Shown here: piece by piece, positions 17,276-25,029 of the stretch
Position numbering within the stretch: position 1 is the stretch's first letter
How the letters are laid out: each line of letters opens with the position of its first letter
Origin: JL08 sp039969355
GTDB lineage: Bacteria; Pseudomonadota; Alphaproteobacteria; Rhodobacterales; Rhodobacteraceae
Reading direction: 5' to 3'
DNA: 64,000 nucleotides
Assembly (NCBI GenBank): GCA_039969355.1
Contig: JBDVOA010000029.1
Span: 62,001 to 126,000 of the forward strand
Notes under the pieces: model-generated
The model's database searches: none
What the model was told of the DNA's origin: nothing
What the model saw: the letters and a program-made list of their open reading frames with translations, nothing else
Translations under genes and position numbers: made by a program

Positions 17276-18061
17276 ATGCGCGCCCTGAAAATAGCCGCGA
17301 CTGGAATGCTTGCTCAGCAAATGCGAGTCGAAACCATTTCGAACAACCTCGCCAATATGAGCACTACAGGATACAATGCACGCCGCGCTGAATTTGCAGA
17401 CCTCCATTACCAGCAAATGTCGCGCGCCGGCACAGTAAATGCCTCAGATGGTACAATGTTGCCAACTGGCGTCCAACTTGGATTGGGCGTGCGTCCCGCA
17501 GCGGTATCCGTGCATCTCCAGCAGGGCTCGCTGGAAGCGACGGGCAGTGATCTGGACCTGGCAATTGATGGCAACGGATATCTTGAGGTAACGCTGCCAT
17601 CCGGTCAATCTGCCTACACGCGCGACGGCGCTCTTAAACGCTCTGCCGAAGGCCTGATAATTACGTCGGACGGTTTTGCCGTTGCCCCTGAAATTGTCAT
17701 TCCGGATGATGCCCGTAGCATCTCGATCAACGGGGCCGGAGAAGTTTACGCCTATTTTCAGGAGACGGCCGACGCCCAATTGCTCGGGCAATTCACACTC
17801 GCAGGCTTTACCAACGCAAAAGGCCTCGAAGCGATGGGCAGCAATTTATTTCTGGAAACCGAAGCCTCGGGATCCCCGCTGACTGCAACACCTGGGGAAG
17901 ACGGACTTGGTACACTTCGGCAAGGATATCTGGAATCGAGCTCCGTCGATGCAGTGCGCGAAGTCACTGAACTGATCGAAGCACAGCGCGGGTACGAAAT
18001 GAATGCAAAGGTCATTTCTGCCGCTGACCAAATGCTGGGGGCAACAACGCAAATCAGATGA
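17276..18061 (+). CDS. flgG: Flagellar distal rod protein FlgG
   Basis: A 261-residue distal rod protein. The start MRALKIAATGMLAQQMRVE and ISNNLANMSTTGYNARRAEF are diagnostic. A second block reads DLAIDGNGYLEVTLPSG, and the C terminus has EVTELIEAQRGYEMNAKVI. A GAAGGAGA ribosome site precedes the ATG. It overlaps flgA by 4 bases. Confidence 0.95.
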   Translation: MRALKIAATGMLAQQMRVETISNNLANMSTTGYNARRAEFADLHYQQMSRAGTVNASDGTMLPTGVQLGLGVRPAAVSVHLQQGSLEATGSDLDLAIDGNGYLEVTLPSGQSAYTRDGALKRSAEGLIITSDGFAVAPEIVIPDDARSISINGAGEVYAYFQETADAQLLGQFTLAGFTNAKGLEAMGSNLFLETEASGSPLTATPGEDGLGTLRQGYLESSSVDAVREVTELIEAQRGYEMNAKVISAADQMLGATTQIR

Positions 18062-18480
18062 CAAAACTGTTCACCTTTTTTCTCGCTGTATCGATTGGTA
18101 CCTTTACGTCTGCCGAAATCGCTGTACCCATTCGCACGATACGTGCCAACGCTGTGATCACCGCCAAAGATCTGGAAGTAAGATCGGCAAACGTACCAGG
18201 CACCTTCGAGCACCCCCGCGATCTTGTTGGGCAGGAGGCGCGTGTGGCACTATATGCCGGACGCCCGATCCGGTTGGACGACATCGGCCCACCAGCAATC
18301 GTCAATCGCAACCAGATTGTATCACTGTTTTTTTCGCAGGGTGGGTTGAGGATCTCGACTGAAGGTCGCGCATTGGCAAGGGGCGGTATCGGCGACCGGA
18401 TCAGAGTAATGAACCTTGCCTCGCGCACAACTTTGTTTGGTCAGATCCAGTCTGACGGTTCTGTGCAAATTCTAAGGTAG
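18058..18480 (+). CDS. flgA: P-ring assembly chaperone FlgA
   Basis: A 140-residue periplasmic chaperone for the P-ring protein FlgI. The N-terminal signal peptide (MTKLFTFFLAVSIGTFTSAE) is followed by the SAF-like pattern ANAVITAKDLEVR, LVGQEARVALYAGRPIR and a C-terminal GIGDRIRVMNLASR, typical of FlgA. Coupled to flgG by ATGA. It is present although flgI is not seen in this window, implying that flgI is elsewhere. Confidence 0.9.
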   Translation: MTKLFTFFLAVSIGTFTSAEIAVPIRTIRANAVITAKDLEVRSANVPGTFEHPRDLVGQEARVALYAGRPIRLDDIGPPAIVNRNQIVSLFFSQGGLRISTEGRALARGGIGDRIRVMNLASRTTLFGQIQSDGSVQILR

Positions 18481-18485
18481 CAATC

Positions 18486-19220
18486 ATGATGTCACTTCGC
18501 AGTATTTGCATTGGTTTTTGCCTAACAGCCATTGGTGCCTGCAGCCGGATGGATCATATTGGCAAACCCCCGTCCTTTTCTGACAACGAAGGCAATCCCG
18601 AGCAACTCGCGATGCTGTCGCCAGGTCTCCCAGTGTCTTTGCAACCGCGGCGCACGACTGACGAGGCGTCTTTGTGGAGTGGAACCCGGCAATCCTTGCT
18701 GGGGGATCGTCGAGCCGTCCAGCGTGGCGACATCCTGACTGTAGTCATCGAGATAGATGAACGGGCCGAGATCTCAAATGAAACAGATCGCTCCCGTAGC
18801 GGATCGGAAAGCCTTGGGATCGAGGATTTTTTTGGTCTACCTCAGCGTGTGGACCCGCGTCTTCCGTCCGGCGCAAGTCTGTCTGATGCTGTTTCGATCA
18901 AATCAAAAAGTGAATCTTCGGGAGACGGTTCAGTCAAACGCAAAGAAAAACTCACTTTGCGGGTCGCTGCAACCATACTGAACGTGCTTCCTAATGGCGT
19001 GCTGGCAATCTCGGGCTCGCAGGAGCTTCGGGTTAATTTCGAAATGCGGGAGTTGATGGTCACCGGGTATGTACGGCCAGAAGACATCTCGCGCCAGAAC
19101 GAGATCACATATGACAAAATCGCATCGGCACGTGTGTCTTATGGCGGGCGGGGACAAATATCTGATGTTCAGCAACCCCGTTGGGGGCAGCAGATCATGG
19201 ACGTCCTCTTGCCCTTCTAG
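18486..19220 (+). CDS. flgH: Flagellar L-ring lipoprotein FlgH
   Basis: A 244-residue outer-membrane ring protein. The signal peptide ends in a lipobox (TAIGAC, Cys near residue 19). Conserved L-ring stretches follow: SLWSGTRQSLLGDRRAVQRGDILTVVIE (in part), LTLRVAATILNVLPNGVLAISG, and VTGYVRPEDISRQNEI. Follows flgA by 5 bp, and its stop touches the ribosome site of the FliL paralogue. Confidence 0.94.
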   Translation: MMSLRSICIGFCLTAIGACSRMDHIGKPPSFSDNEGNPEQLAMLSPGLPVSLQPRRTTDEASLWSGTRQSLLGDRRAVQRGDILTVVIEIDERAEISNETDRSRSGSESLGIEDFFGLPQRVDPRLPSGASLSDAVSIKSKSESSGDGSVKRKEKLTLRVAATILNVLPNGVLAISGSQELRVNFEMRELMVTGYVRPEDISRQNEITYDKIASARVSYGGRGQISDVQQPRWGQQIMDVLLPF

Positions 19221-19228
19221 GAGCCAGC

Positions 19229-19735
19229 ATGCTGCAATTTGTTATTCCGATTATTCTGGCCATCATTGGTACCAGTGCCGGTGTTGCAGCTGGTCTTGCT
19301 CTGCGCTCTCCGCCGGAGGTTGATGTCGAGAAGGAAACGCCAAAGGTCGCTGATGCCTACGAAGATAGCGAAGGAGTTGATGACCATAGGACCCATGACG
19401 ACGAAGGTCATCTTCGCGAATATGTAAAGCTGAACAATCAGTTTGTTGTGCCGGTCGTCCAAAACGATTTGGTTAGTGCACTGATTGTAATTGCACTGAG
19501 CGTGGAAGTCAGCGCGGGTCTGAAAGAAGAAATTTATCTGCGTGAGCCCAAAATACGCGACTCTTTCCTGCGCGTGCTTTTTGACCATGCAAATATGGGT
19601 GGTTTTAGTGGAGAGTTCACCAACGCCGACACACTTGATATGCTCCGCGGCTCCTTGCGCGAAGTAGCACAACGGGACATTGGCGAAATGGTCTCTGACG
19701 TCCTGATCATCGATATTGCCCGCCAGGACATGTAA
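19229..19735 (+). CDS. FliL-family basal-body protein (second copy)
   Basis: A 168-residue single-pass membrane protein. It has an N-terminal membrane helix (about residues 3-26), an acidic linker near 30-65, and a C-terminal FliL/stomatin-like periplasmic domain, with YVKLNNQFVVPVV, then a helix LREPKIRDSFLRVLFDHA and a final VSDVLIIDIARQD. The ATG has AGGAG 5 bases upstream. A canonical FliL is encoded at 29288, so two FliL-type proteins are present. FliL proteins surround the stator and affect torque; the role of this shorter copy is not known. Confidence 0.72.
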   Translation: MLQFVIPIILAIIGTSAGVAAGLALRSPPEVDVEKETPKVADAYEDSEGVDDHRTHDDEGHLREYVKLNNQFVVPVVQNDLVSALIVIALSVEVSAGLKEEIYLREPKIRDSFLRVLFDHANMGGFSGEFTNADTLDMLRGSLREVAQRDIGEMVSDVLIIDIARQDM

Positions 19736-19749
19736 GCAGTTCACGCGGT

Positions 19750-20154
19750 TTATTTGAATCCAGAATTGTCGTACGCTGAGGCAAGAATGCGCACCCGTCG
19801 CTTGTAAAGGTGGGCTTTCGTTTCTGCTTCAGCCAATTGGCCCGCAACCAGCCTCTTTCCAAAAGCTTGGCGAACCTTGCCCATCACCAGCGATTTTCGC
19901 GCGAGCACCTGCGCCAGTTGCATATTGAGTTGTGCCTTGGCGCGCCCGACCCACGCCATCCAAATAACGTCTCCGCCAATGGTTTGCATTGGGGCCATGT
20001 CTGCGCTGTTGTCACGTGCCTGCTGGACTTGAAAATCAATTTCAGCCAGCTTTGCGCGCAGGGTTGCTTCTTTAGAAAGAATTTCCTGTACTGCCGCTTG
20101 CTCCTTTAGGTACAACGTCTCGGTGATGTTAACCAACTCTTCGATCTGTTTCAT
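19750..20154 (-). CDS. FliJ-like coiled-coil protein (tentative)
   Basis: A 134-residue, charged, almost entirely helical protein (MKQIEELVNITETLYLKEQ; KEATLRAKLAEIDFQVQQA). Size, helical pattern and position next to flhB suggest the FliJ type, a small coiled-coil rotor linking FliI to FlhA, but no clear FliJ motif is seen. It overlaps flhB by 4 bases, so it is co-translated with the export-gate genes. No other fliJ candidate is in the window. Confidence 0.5.
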   Translation of the reverse strand: MKQIEELVNITETLYLKEQAAVQEILSKEATLRAKLAEIDFQVQQARDNSADMAPMQTIGGDVIWMAWVGRAKAQLNMQLAQVLARKSLVMGKVRQAFGKRLVAGQLAEAETKAHLYKRRVRILASAYDNSGFK

Positions 20155-21242
20155 TCATCCATCCTCGCACGCGCCCTCTTACGCATTTCTTCGGCAAAAC
20201 GGATGGCTGCGGCAACTCCACGGTACTGGGACTCGTCGATCTCTTGCCCGATGTCCGTGGTTGCAAATAGCGCCCGTGCTGTTGATGGATCGGCTTGAAT
20301 TGGGACACCAGCCTCCATGGCGACCTCGCGGATGCTGCGGGCAACTTCATCTACACCTTTGGCAACACATACCGGAACCTCACCTTGTTTTCTGCTCCAC
20401 TTAAGGGCTACGGCATAATGGGTCGGGTTCACGATTACGACGTCAGCGGTTGGAACATCCGCCATCATCTGCGATGTCGCTATGTCATACCCCCTCTGGC
20501 GGCGCTGTTGTTTCATGTGAGGGTCGCCTTCTGAAGCTTTTGTTTCGTCCATGACTTCTTTGCGCGACATTCTATTTTTTCTAAGATGCTCATGGTGCTG
20601 CCAAAGCGCATCAATGCCACCAATCGACAACGATACTGCAAGAACGACGAATAGAAATTCTATGCACAGACGACCCAGAACAGCCGCTACAATCAACGGC
20701 GTTGTGTTCACGACCATGACAATCTCGTCCAGTTTGGCTCTGATGAACAGGGCCAGCACGACGGAATAAATTATAAGTTTGACAAAACTCTTGAAGAACT
20801 CGAACAACCCGTTTCTACCAAACTTGTTTTTAGCATTGGAAACCACTGAGATGCGGGAGAGCTTTAGCTCCAACTTGCTGGCCGTAACGGTAAAACCACG
20901 CTGCACCAGAATGCTTAGCAAGACGGCCAATGCGGGCAGCGCAAACCAAGGCAAAAAAGCAAGGCCGGTTTTTTGCAAGACATCACCCATCACAGCGTAG
21001 CCGCCAGCCGAAAAAAACATTGGGGCCAATTCGTTGGCCTGATCAAGGAGAGTGGTCAGGGTAGACCCCAGCGACTGCAGCGACGCCCCCCCAACGATCA
21101 GTGCGGCGAGGAGGAACCCAAAATAGCTGGCGGCTGTGGAAAGGTCAGCAGATCGGGCCACTTCCCCCTTTTTGCGCGCTTCATCTAGCTTTTGCTGTGT
21201 GGCCTCGTGGCTCTTTTCTGTATCTTCATCCTGTGCGGTCAT
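20151..21242 (-). CDS. flhB: Flagellar export switch protein FlhB
   Basis: A 363-residue membrane protein of the export gate. The N-terminal EKSHEATQQKLDEARKKGEV is typical, followed by four hydrophobic segments, and a cytoplasmic domain with the self-cleaving NPTH at residues 272-275 (VVIVNPTHYAVAL). Cleavage there switches export from rod/hook to filament substrates, working with FliK. Linked to fliR by a 4-base overlap. Confidence 0.95.
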   Translation of the reverse strand: MTAQDEDTEKSHEATQQKLDEARKKGEVARSADLSTAASYFGFLLAALIVGGASLQSLGSTLTTLLDQANELAPMFFSAGGYAVMGDVLQKTGLAFLPWFALPALAVLLSILVQRGFTVTASKLELKLSRISVVSNAKNKFGRNGLFEFFKSFVKLIIYSVVLALFIRAKLDEIVMVVNTTPLIVAAVLGRLCIEFLFVVLAVSLSIGGIDALWQHHEHLRKNRMSRKEVMDETKASEGDPHMKQQRRQRGYDIATSQMMADVPTADVVIVNPTHYAVALKWSRKQGEVPVCVAKGVDEVARSIREVAMEAGVPIQADPSTARALFATTDIGQEIDESQYRGVAAAIRFAEEMRKRARARMDE

Positions 21243-22012
21243 GGGACTGATCCAAATGGGTTGTCCAAAAATCCGTTAAGTGCATTCCCCCAGACCGTAA
21301 GCAACAGCGGCGAAACAAGAAACAACACAAACAATCCACCCGCCGTGATTACCGGAGCACCAACAAACGCCACCATCAATTGAGGCATGGCTTTGTTGAT
21401 TACGCCAAGCGTCAAGTTGTATATGACCGAAACGATCACGAACGGGGCAGCAAGGACAAAGGCCAGCGAAAATGCCCGGGCAACTTGAGACAACCCCCAG
21501 CTTGATAGTGAACGCGCATCGGGAAAAGCTCCGGGTGGCAGAATATCATACGACAGTATCAAGAGCTCTGCCGCCCTGATATGCAATCCAGTCAGGACGG
21601 CCAATGCCAGACCAGCGATTACCAGAATGTAGCTTATGGCAGGCAATGGGTCCGCCGCCGCCCCCCCCAGAACTTGCGAAAGTGACGTGGCATTGGCGGC
21701 AATCGCGCCAGCAGTCTGCAGGGCCAACACGAAAAGACGGATGCCAATGCCCAATGCCAGTCCGGATATCGTTTCGGTCATTACATAGCGACCGTGTGAG
21801 TCAAGGCTTTCAATTGTTTCAAACTCGGATACCGCTGGTGCGACGATGCAAGTAAAAGCAAGCGCAAGAACCAACTTTACTTTTACGGGCACCGACCGCT
21901 CGCCAAAGGCGGGCAGCATTGAAACAGCTGCGCCAACCCGAAGGAAAACCAGAAACCCGTGCCAAAGCAGGGCTTGAGTGAAGCCCAACAGGTTGACCAA
22001 TTCCAATGTCAT
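21239..22012 (-). CDS. fliR: Flagellar export apparatus protein FliR
   Basis: A 257-residue, six-segment membrane protein of the export gate. It contains RVGAAVSMLPAFGERSVPVKVKL near residues 26-48 and the SGLALGIGIRLFVLALQTAG stretch, both conserved in FliR. It overlaps flhA and flhB by 4 bases on either side, so flhA-fliR-flhB-fliJ-like is one translationally coupled unit. Confidence 0.94.
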   Translation of the reverse strand: MTLELVNLLGFTQALLWHGFLVFLRVGAAVSMLPAFGERSVPVKVKLVLALAFTCIVAPAVSEFETIESLDSHGRYVMTETISGLALGIGIRLFVLALQTAGAIAANATSLSQVLGGAAADPLPAISYILVIAGLALAVLTGLHIRAAELLILSYDILPPGAFPDARSLSSWGLSQVARAFSLAFVLAAPFVIVSVIYNLTLGVINKAMPQLMVAFVGAPVITAGGLFVLFLVSPLLLTVWGNALNGFLDNPFGSVP

Positions 22013-24096
22013 GCGGCCACCACGCCAACCAGCGCAGGATGTGCGTCAGCTCCTATTTCTTCGAAAGAAAGAACCGGATTGCTGATACCCTTGGCGCGCA
22101 TCACGGTACGCAAGAATCGTCGCCGGCGCGTTGACGTGATCAAAGCGGGGTAGACGCCGCGTTCGCTTGCTTCGGTTAATTGAGAAGATACCGCGTTTGC
22201 CAGTCGATTGAACAAATCGGGCGGCAAAGCAATATCCAGCCCGCCACGATCAGATTCCATTTGGTAAGTTGTGAATGTATCTTCCCATTCCGGCGCGAGT
22301 TGAATCAGCGGAAGGCTCCCGTCTTCGCGGCGCATTTCTGCAACGAGTTGAAAACCCAGTCGCTGCCGCACGTGCTCGCAAATTGCATCGGGCATCGCAT
22401 TCTGGCCTCGCGCTTCCGCCACTGCCTCAAGAATCAATGGCAGATTTCGGATCGACACCTGTTCTTCCAACAGCAAACGCAACACTGCGTGCAAGACATC
22501 AACTGGGGCCTTGTCAGGGATCAACTCGTCCAAGAGCTTGCGGTTTGCCTCCGCCCGTCCGGTATCGGAGATGTTGACCATCTCTGCCAACAATCGCCGC
22601 AAGGATTTAAGCGTAAGCAACCGGCTGAAATTCCGTTTGATCACTTCGAGCAGATGCGTCGCCAATATCTCAGTAGGGGTCACAATTGTAATACCTGAAA
22701 GCGCGGCGTCTTCCTGATCCTTGGGATTGATCCAGCGCGCAGGCGCTCCATAAACAGGCTCAGTCGCGTCCGTGCCAGGTGGCAGCAATCGATTGTCCTC
22801 TGGCGTCAGCGCCAATACCTGGTCCGGGTTGAGTTGAGCACGCGCCTGCTCTACTCCCTGAATCCGTATGATGTACGTTCCAACTGGGAGCCCGGGATGA
22901 TCCGTCAGTCTGATTTCCGGCAGGATAAGGCCAAAAGTAGATGCGACATGGGTCCGCATGTTTGTAATGCGGGCGTCCAGCCCGGTACCTGGATCCAGAA
23001 CCATGTTTACAAGGTCCGGAGAAAATTCCACATGGATATCATCCAGTTCCAGTACGTCTCCAAGTGGCCGCTCTGAAGGTACGGCTGGTGCCATGTCAGC
23101 CTCTTCAGCGCTCAATTCAATTTTTTTGGCCTTGCTCAACATGACGACCGACGCTGCGCCGAGCGCGGTCGCGCCCAGTATGAACGGCAGAAACGGCAGT
23201 CCCGGCACTAGGGCAAACAAGACCATCAACAGCGCGACAGTTGCCAAAGCTGCTGGGTATTTGCCCAGTTGTCTTACAAGCGCAAGATCCGTCGCTCCGG
23301 TCGCACCGCCTCGAGCCAAGAGCAACGCAGAAGCAATTGAGATAATCACAGCCGGAATCTGAGTTACAAGCCCGTCTCCCACAGTTAGTATTGCGTATGT
23401 TTCAAATGCGGTACCGATGGGCATGCCGTGCACGACTACGCCCATGATCAAACCCATCAGAAGATTGAGCAATGTGATCAAAAGGCCGGCGATTGCATCA
23501 CCCTTCACGAATTTTGATGCGCCATCAAGAGAACCGAAAAATGTTGTTTCCTGTTGCTCGCGTTCGCGTCTTGATTTGGCCTCGGCATGATCAATTGCAC
23601 CAGCGGCCATGTCGCTGTCGATCGCAAGTTGCTTACCTGGCATGGCGTCCAGCGCAAAGCGTGCTCCGACTTCCGCCATTCTCGCGGCGCCTTTATTGAT
23701 AACCATAAAATTGACGATCAATAAGACACTGAAAACAACCAGACCCAAGAAAACACTGCCACCCATTACAAACTGAGCGAAACCTTCGATCACATCTCCA
23801 GCTGCGTTGGTGCCCGTGTGGCCCTGACCGATGATCAATTTTGTTGATGAAACATTCAGCGACAGGCGAAGCATTAGGGCAGCGAGCAGCACTGTTGGAA
23901 ACGCGGAGAAATCGAGCGGCCGCTCAATGAACAATGTCACAGTGAAAATTAGGATCGCGAGGGCGAAGGAAGTCGCCAGACCGATATCAAGGATCCAGGA
24001 AGGAACTGGCAAAATCATCATGACAATGACTGTCATGAGTGCCAGCGCCAATAGGATTGTTGGACTGAATAAACCTTTGACTGTGAGATCCGGCAA
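22009..24096 (-). CDS. flhA: Flagellar export gate protein FlhA
   Basis: A 695-residue protein with about eight N-terminal membrane segments (to residue ~330) and a large cytoplasmic domain forming the nonameric docking ring. The FHIPEP-type loop is recognisable as MAEVGARFALDAMPGKQLAIDSD (in part), followed by GDGLVTQIPAVIISIASALLL. It follows the transglycosylase gene by 3 bp on the same strand. Length is normal for the family. Confidence 0.96.
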   Translation of the reverse strand: MPDLTVKGLFSPTILLALALMTVIVMMILPVPSWILDIGLATSFALAILIFTVTLFIERPLDFSAFPTVLLAALMLRLSLNVSSTKLIIGQGHTGTNAAGDVIEGFAQFVMGGSVFLGLVVFSVLLIVNFMVINKGAARMAEVGARFALDAMPGKQLAIDSDMAAGAIDHAEAKSRREREQQETTFFGSLDGASKFVKGDAIAGLLITLLNLLMGLIMGVVVHGMPIGTAFETYAILTVGDGLVTQIPAVIISIASALLLARGGATGATDLALVRQLGKYPAALATVALLMVLFALVPGLPFLPFILGATALGAASVVMLSKAKKIELSAEEADMAPAVPSERPLGDVLELDDIHVEFSPDLVNMVLDPGTGLDARITNMRTHVASTFGLILPEIRLTDHPGLPVGTYIIRIQGVEQARAQLNPDQVLALTPEDNRLLPPGTDATEPVYGAPARWINPKDQEDAALSGITIVTPTEILATHLLEVIKRNFSRLLTLKSLRRLLAEMVNISDTGRAEANRKLLDELIPDKAPVDVLHAVLRLLLEEQVSIRNLPLILEAVAEARGQNAMPDAICEHVRQRLGFQLVAEMRREDGSLPLIQLAPEWEDTFTTYQMESDRGGLDIALPPDLFNRLANAVSSQLTEASERGVYPALITSTRRRRFLRTVMRAKGISNPVLSFEEIGADAHPALVGVVAA

Positions 24097-24099
24097 TTA

Positions 24100-24921
24100 T
24101 CAGCCGCCGCTTTTGACGGGAGTGCCGAACAAAGATCGCCCGGCTCCGGAAGAAATAGGAACAAGCGATCCCATCGCCGACGTACCACTCGCCCGGAGGA
24201 GGGGAAAACGGTTCTCCCGCTGGTTGTTGTCAACCACTTGTTGCGACGCCCTGTTGCCTTGACTAGATAGAGGCGGTTGTTGACCTGTCGACTTTGTCAC
24301 AGCGCCGTAGATACGCTCAAACCGCGCAATGTATTTATTTGCAAATTGTGGAGTCCGGGAATGATAGGCGCCTGCAGCCTTGGACCAATCCCCCAATTCC
24401 GAATATAGATCGCTTAAGAACCGTGCGGCATACTCGGCATTTACGATTGGGTCGAACATTTCATCAATCGAAGAAAAAGCAGCTCCGTGCCACTTATAGT
24501 TGATCTGAAAGCACCCAACGTCGAAACTCCTCGCACCGCGCTTGAAATGCCTAAAGACATACTGCCGGGCCTCATCTTCTGTTTCAAACCAGACGCCCTT
24601 TCCCTCCATATTCACGGTCCAGGGCCATGGTTGCAAACCACCTTTTCGGGCGCGCCCGGTCTCGGATCTGGTTACTGCTAGAAGTACAGCGAGAGGCACA
24701 TCCGAATTTCTTGCGGCCGTCCGTGCCGCGGCATCGCAGGTGTCGGAGCCGTAATCTGGAGCGGCGTCAGCATAGGTTTGAAAAGCAAGCATCAATACTC
24801 CGAACGCGATCAGGCTCGGCAGACCCGTGATTCTCCACTTTCTGACCCGAGTTGGGCGACGACCGAAATGCATCGAAGCAATACAATATGGGAGGTGAAT
24901 ATTTGGCAAAATCAGGTCCAT
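24100..24921 (-). CDS. Lytic transglycosylase-like protein (SLT fold)
   Basis: A protein of about 270 residues. A hydrophobic segment (PSLIAFGVLMLAFQTYADAA) looks like a signal peptide, followed by a lysozyme-like SLT domain: VPLAVLLAVTRSETGR holds the probable catalytic Glu, and VGCFQINYKWHG and AAGAYHSRTPQFANKYIARFERIYG are usual SLT blocks. Gly-Ser-rich tail. As the first gene before flhA-fliR-flhB, it probably opens peptidoglycan for the rod, complementing the FlgJ-like protein that lacks a hydrolase domain. The start is uncertain: GTG 24927, ATG 24921 and ATG 24873 are all possible. Confidence 0.75.
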   Translation of the reverse strand: MDLILPNIHLPYCIASMHFGRRPTRVRKWRITGLPSLIAFGVLMLAFQTYADAAPDYGSDTCDAAARTAARNSDVPLAVLLAVTRSETGRARKGGLQPWPWTVNMEGKGVWFETEDEARQYVFRHFKRGARSFDVGCFQINYKWHGAAFSSIDEMFDPIVNAEYAARFLSDLYSELGDWSKAAGAYHSRTPQFANKYIARFERIYGAVTKSTGQQPPLSSQGNRASQQVVDNNQRENRFPLLRASGTSAMGSLVPISSGAGRSLFGTPVKSGG

Positions 24922-24961
24922 TTCCACGTTCTGTGGTAGGAACCGACCCTAAGGCTCTCCC

Positions 24962-24976
24962 CTAAACAATTGGTAA
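24962..24976 (-). promoter_or_regulatory. CtrA-like box upstream of transglycosylase-flhA operon
   Basis: Read on the minus strand it is TTAC-N7-TTAG, two changes from TTAA-N7-TTAA. It lies about 40 bp upstream of the first gene of the transglycosylase-flhA-fliR-flhB unit. It resembles the site at 9083, sharing GGTTACCA. Confidence 0.4.
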
Positions 24977-25029
24977 CCAGCAAACTGATTTAGCAGATTG
25001 GTATTTGTGCTGTATTCACTAAGAGTGGT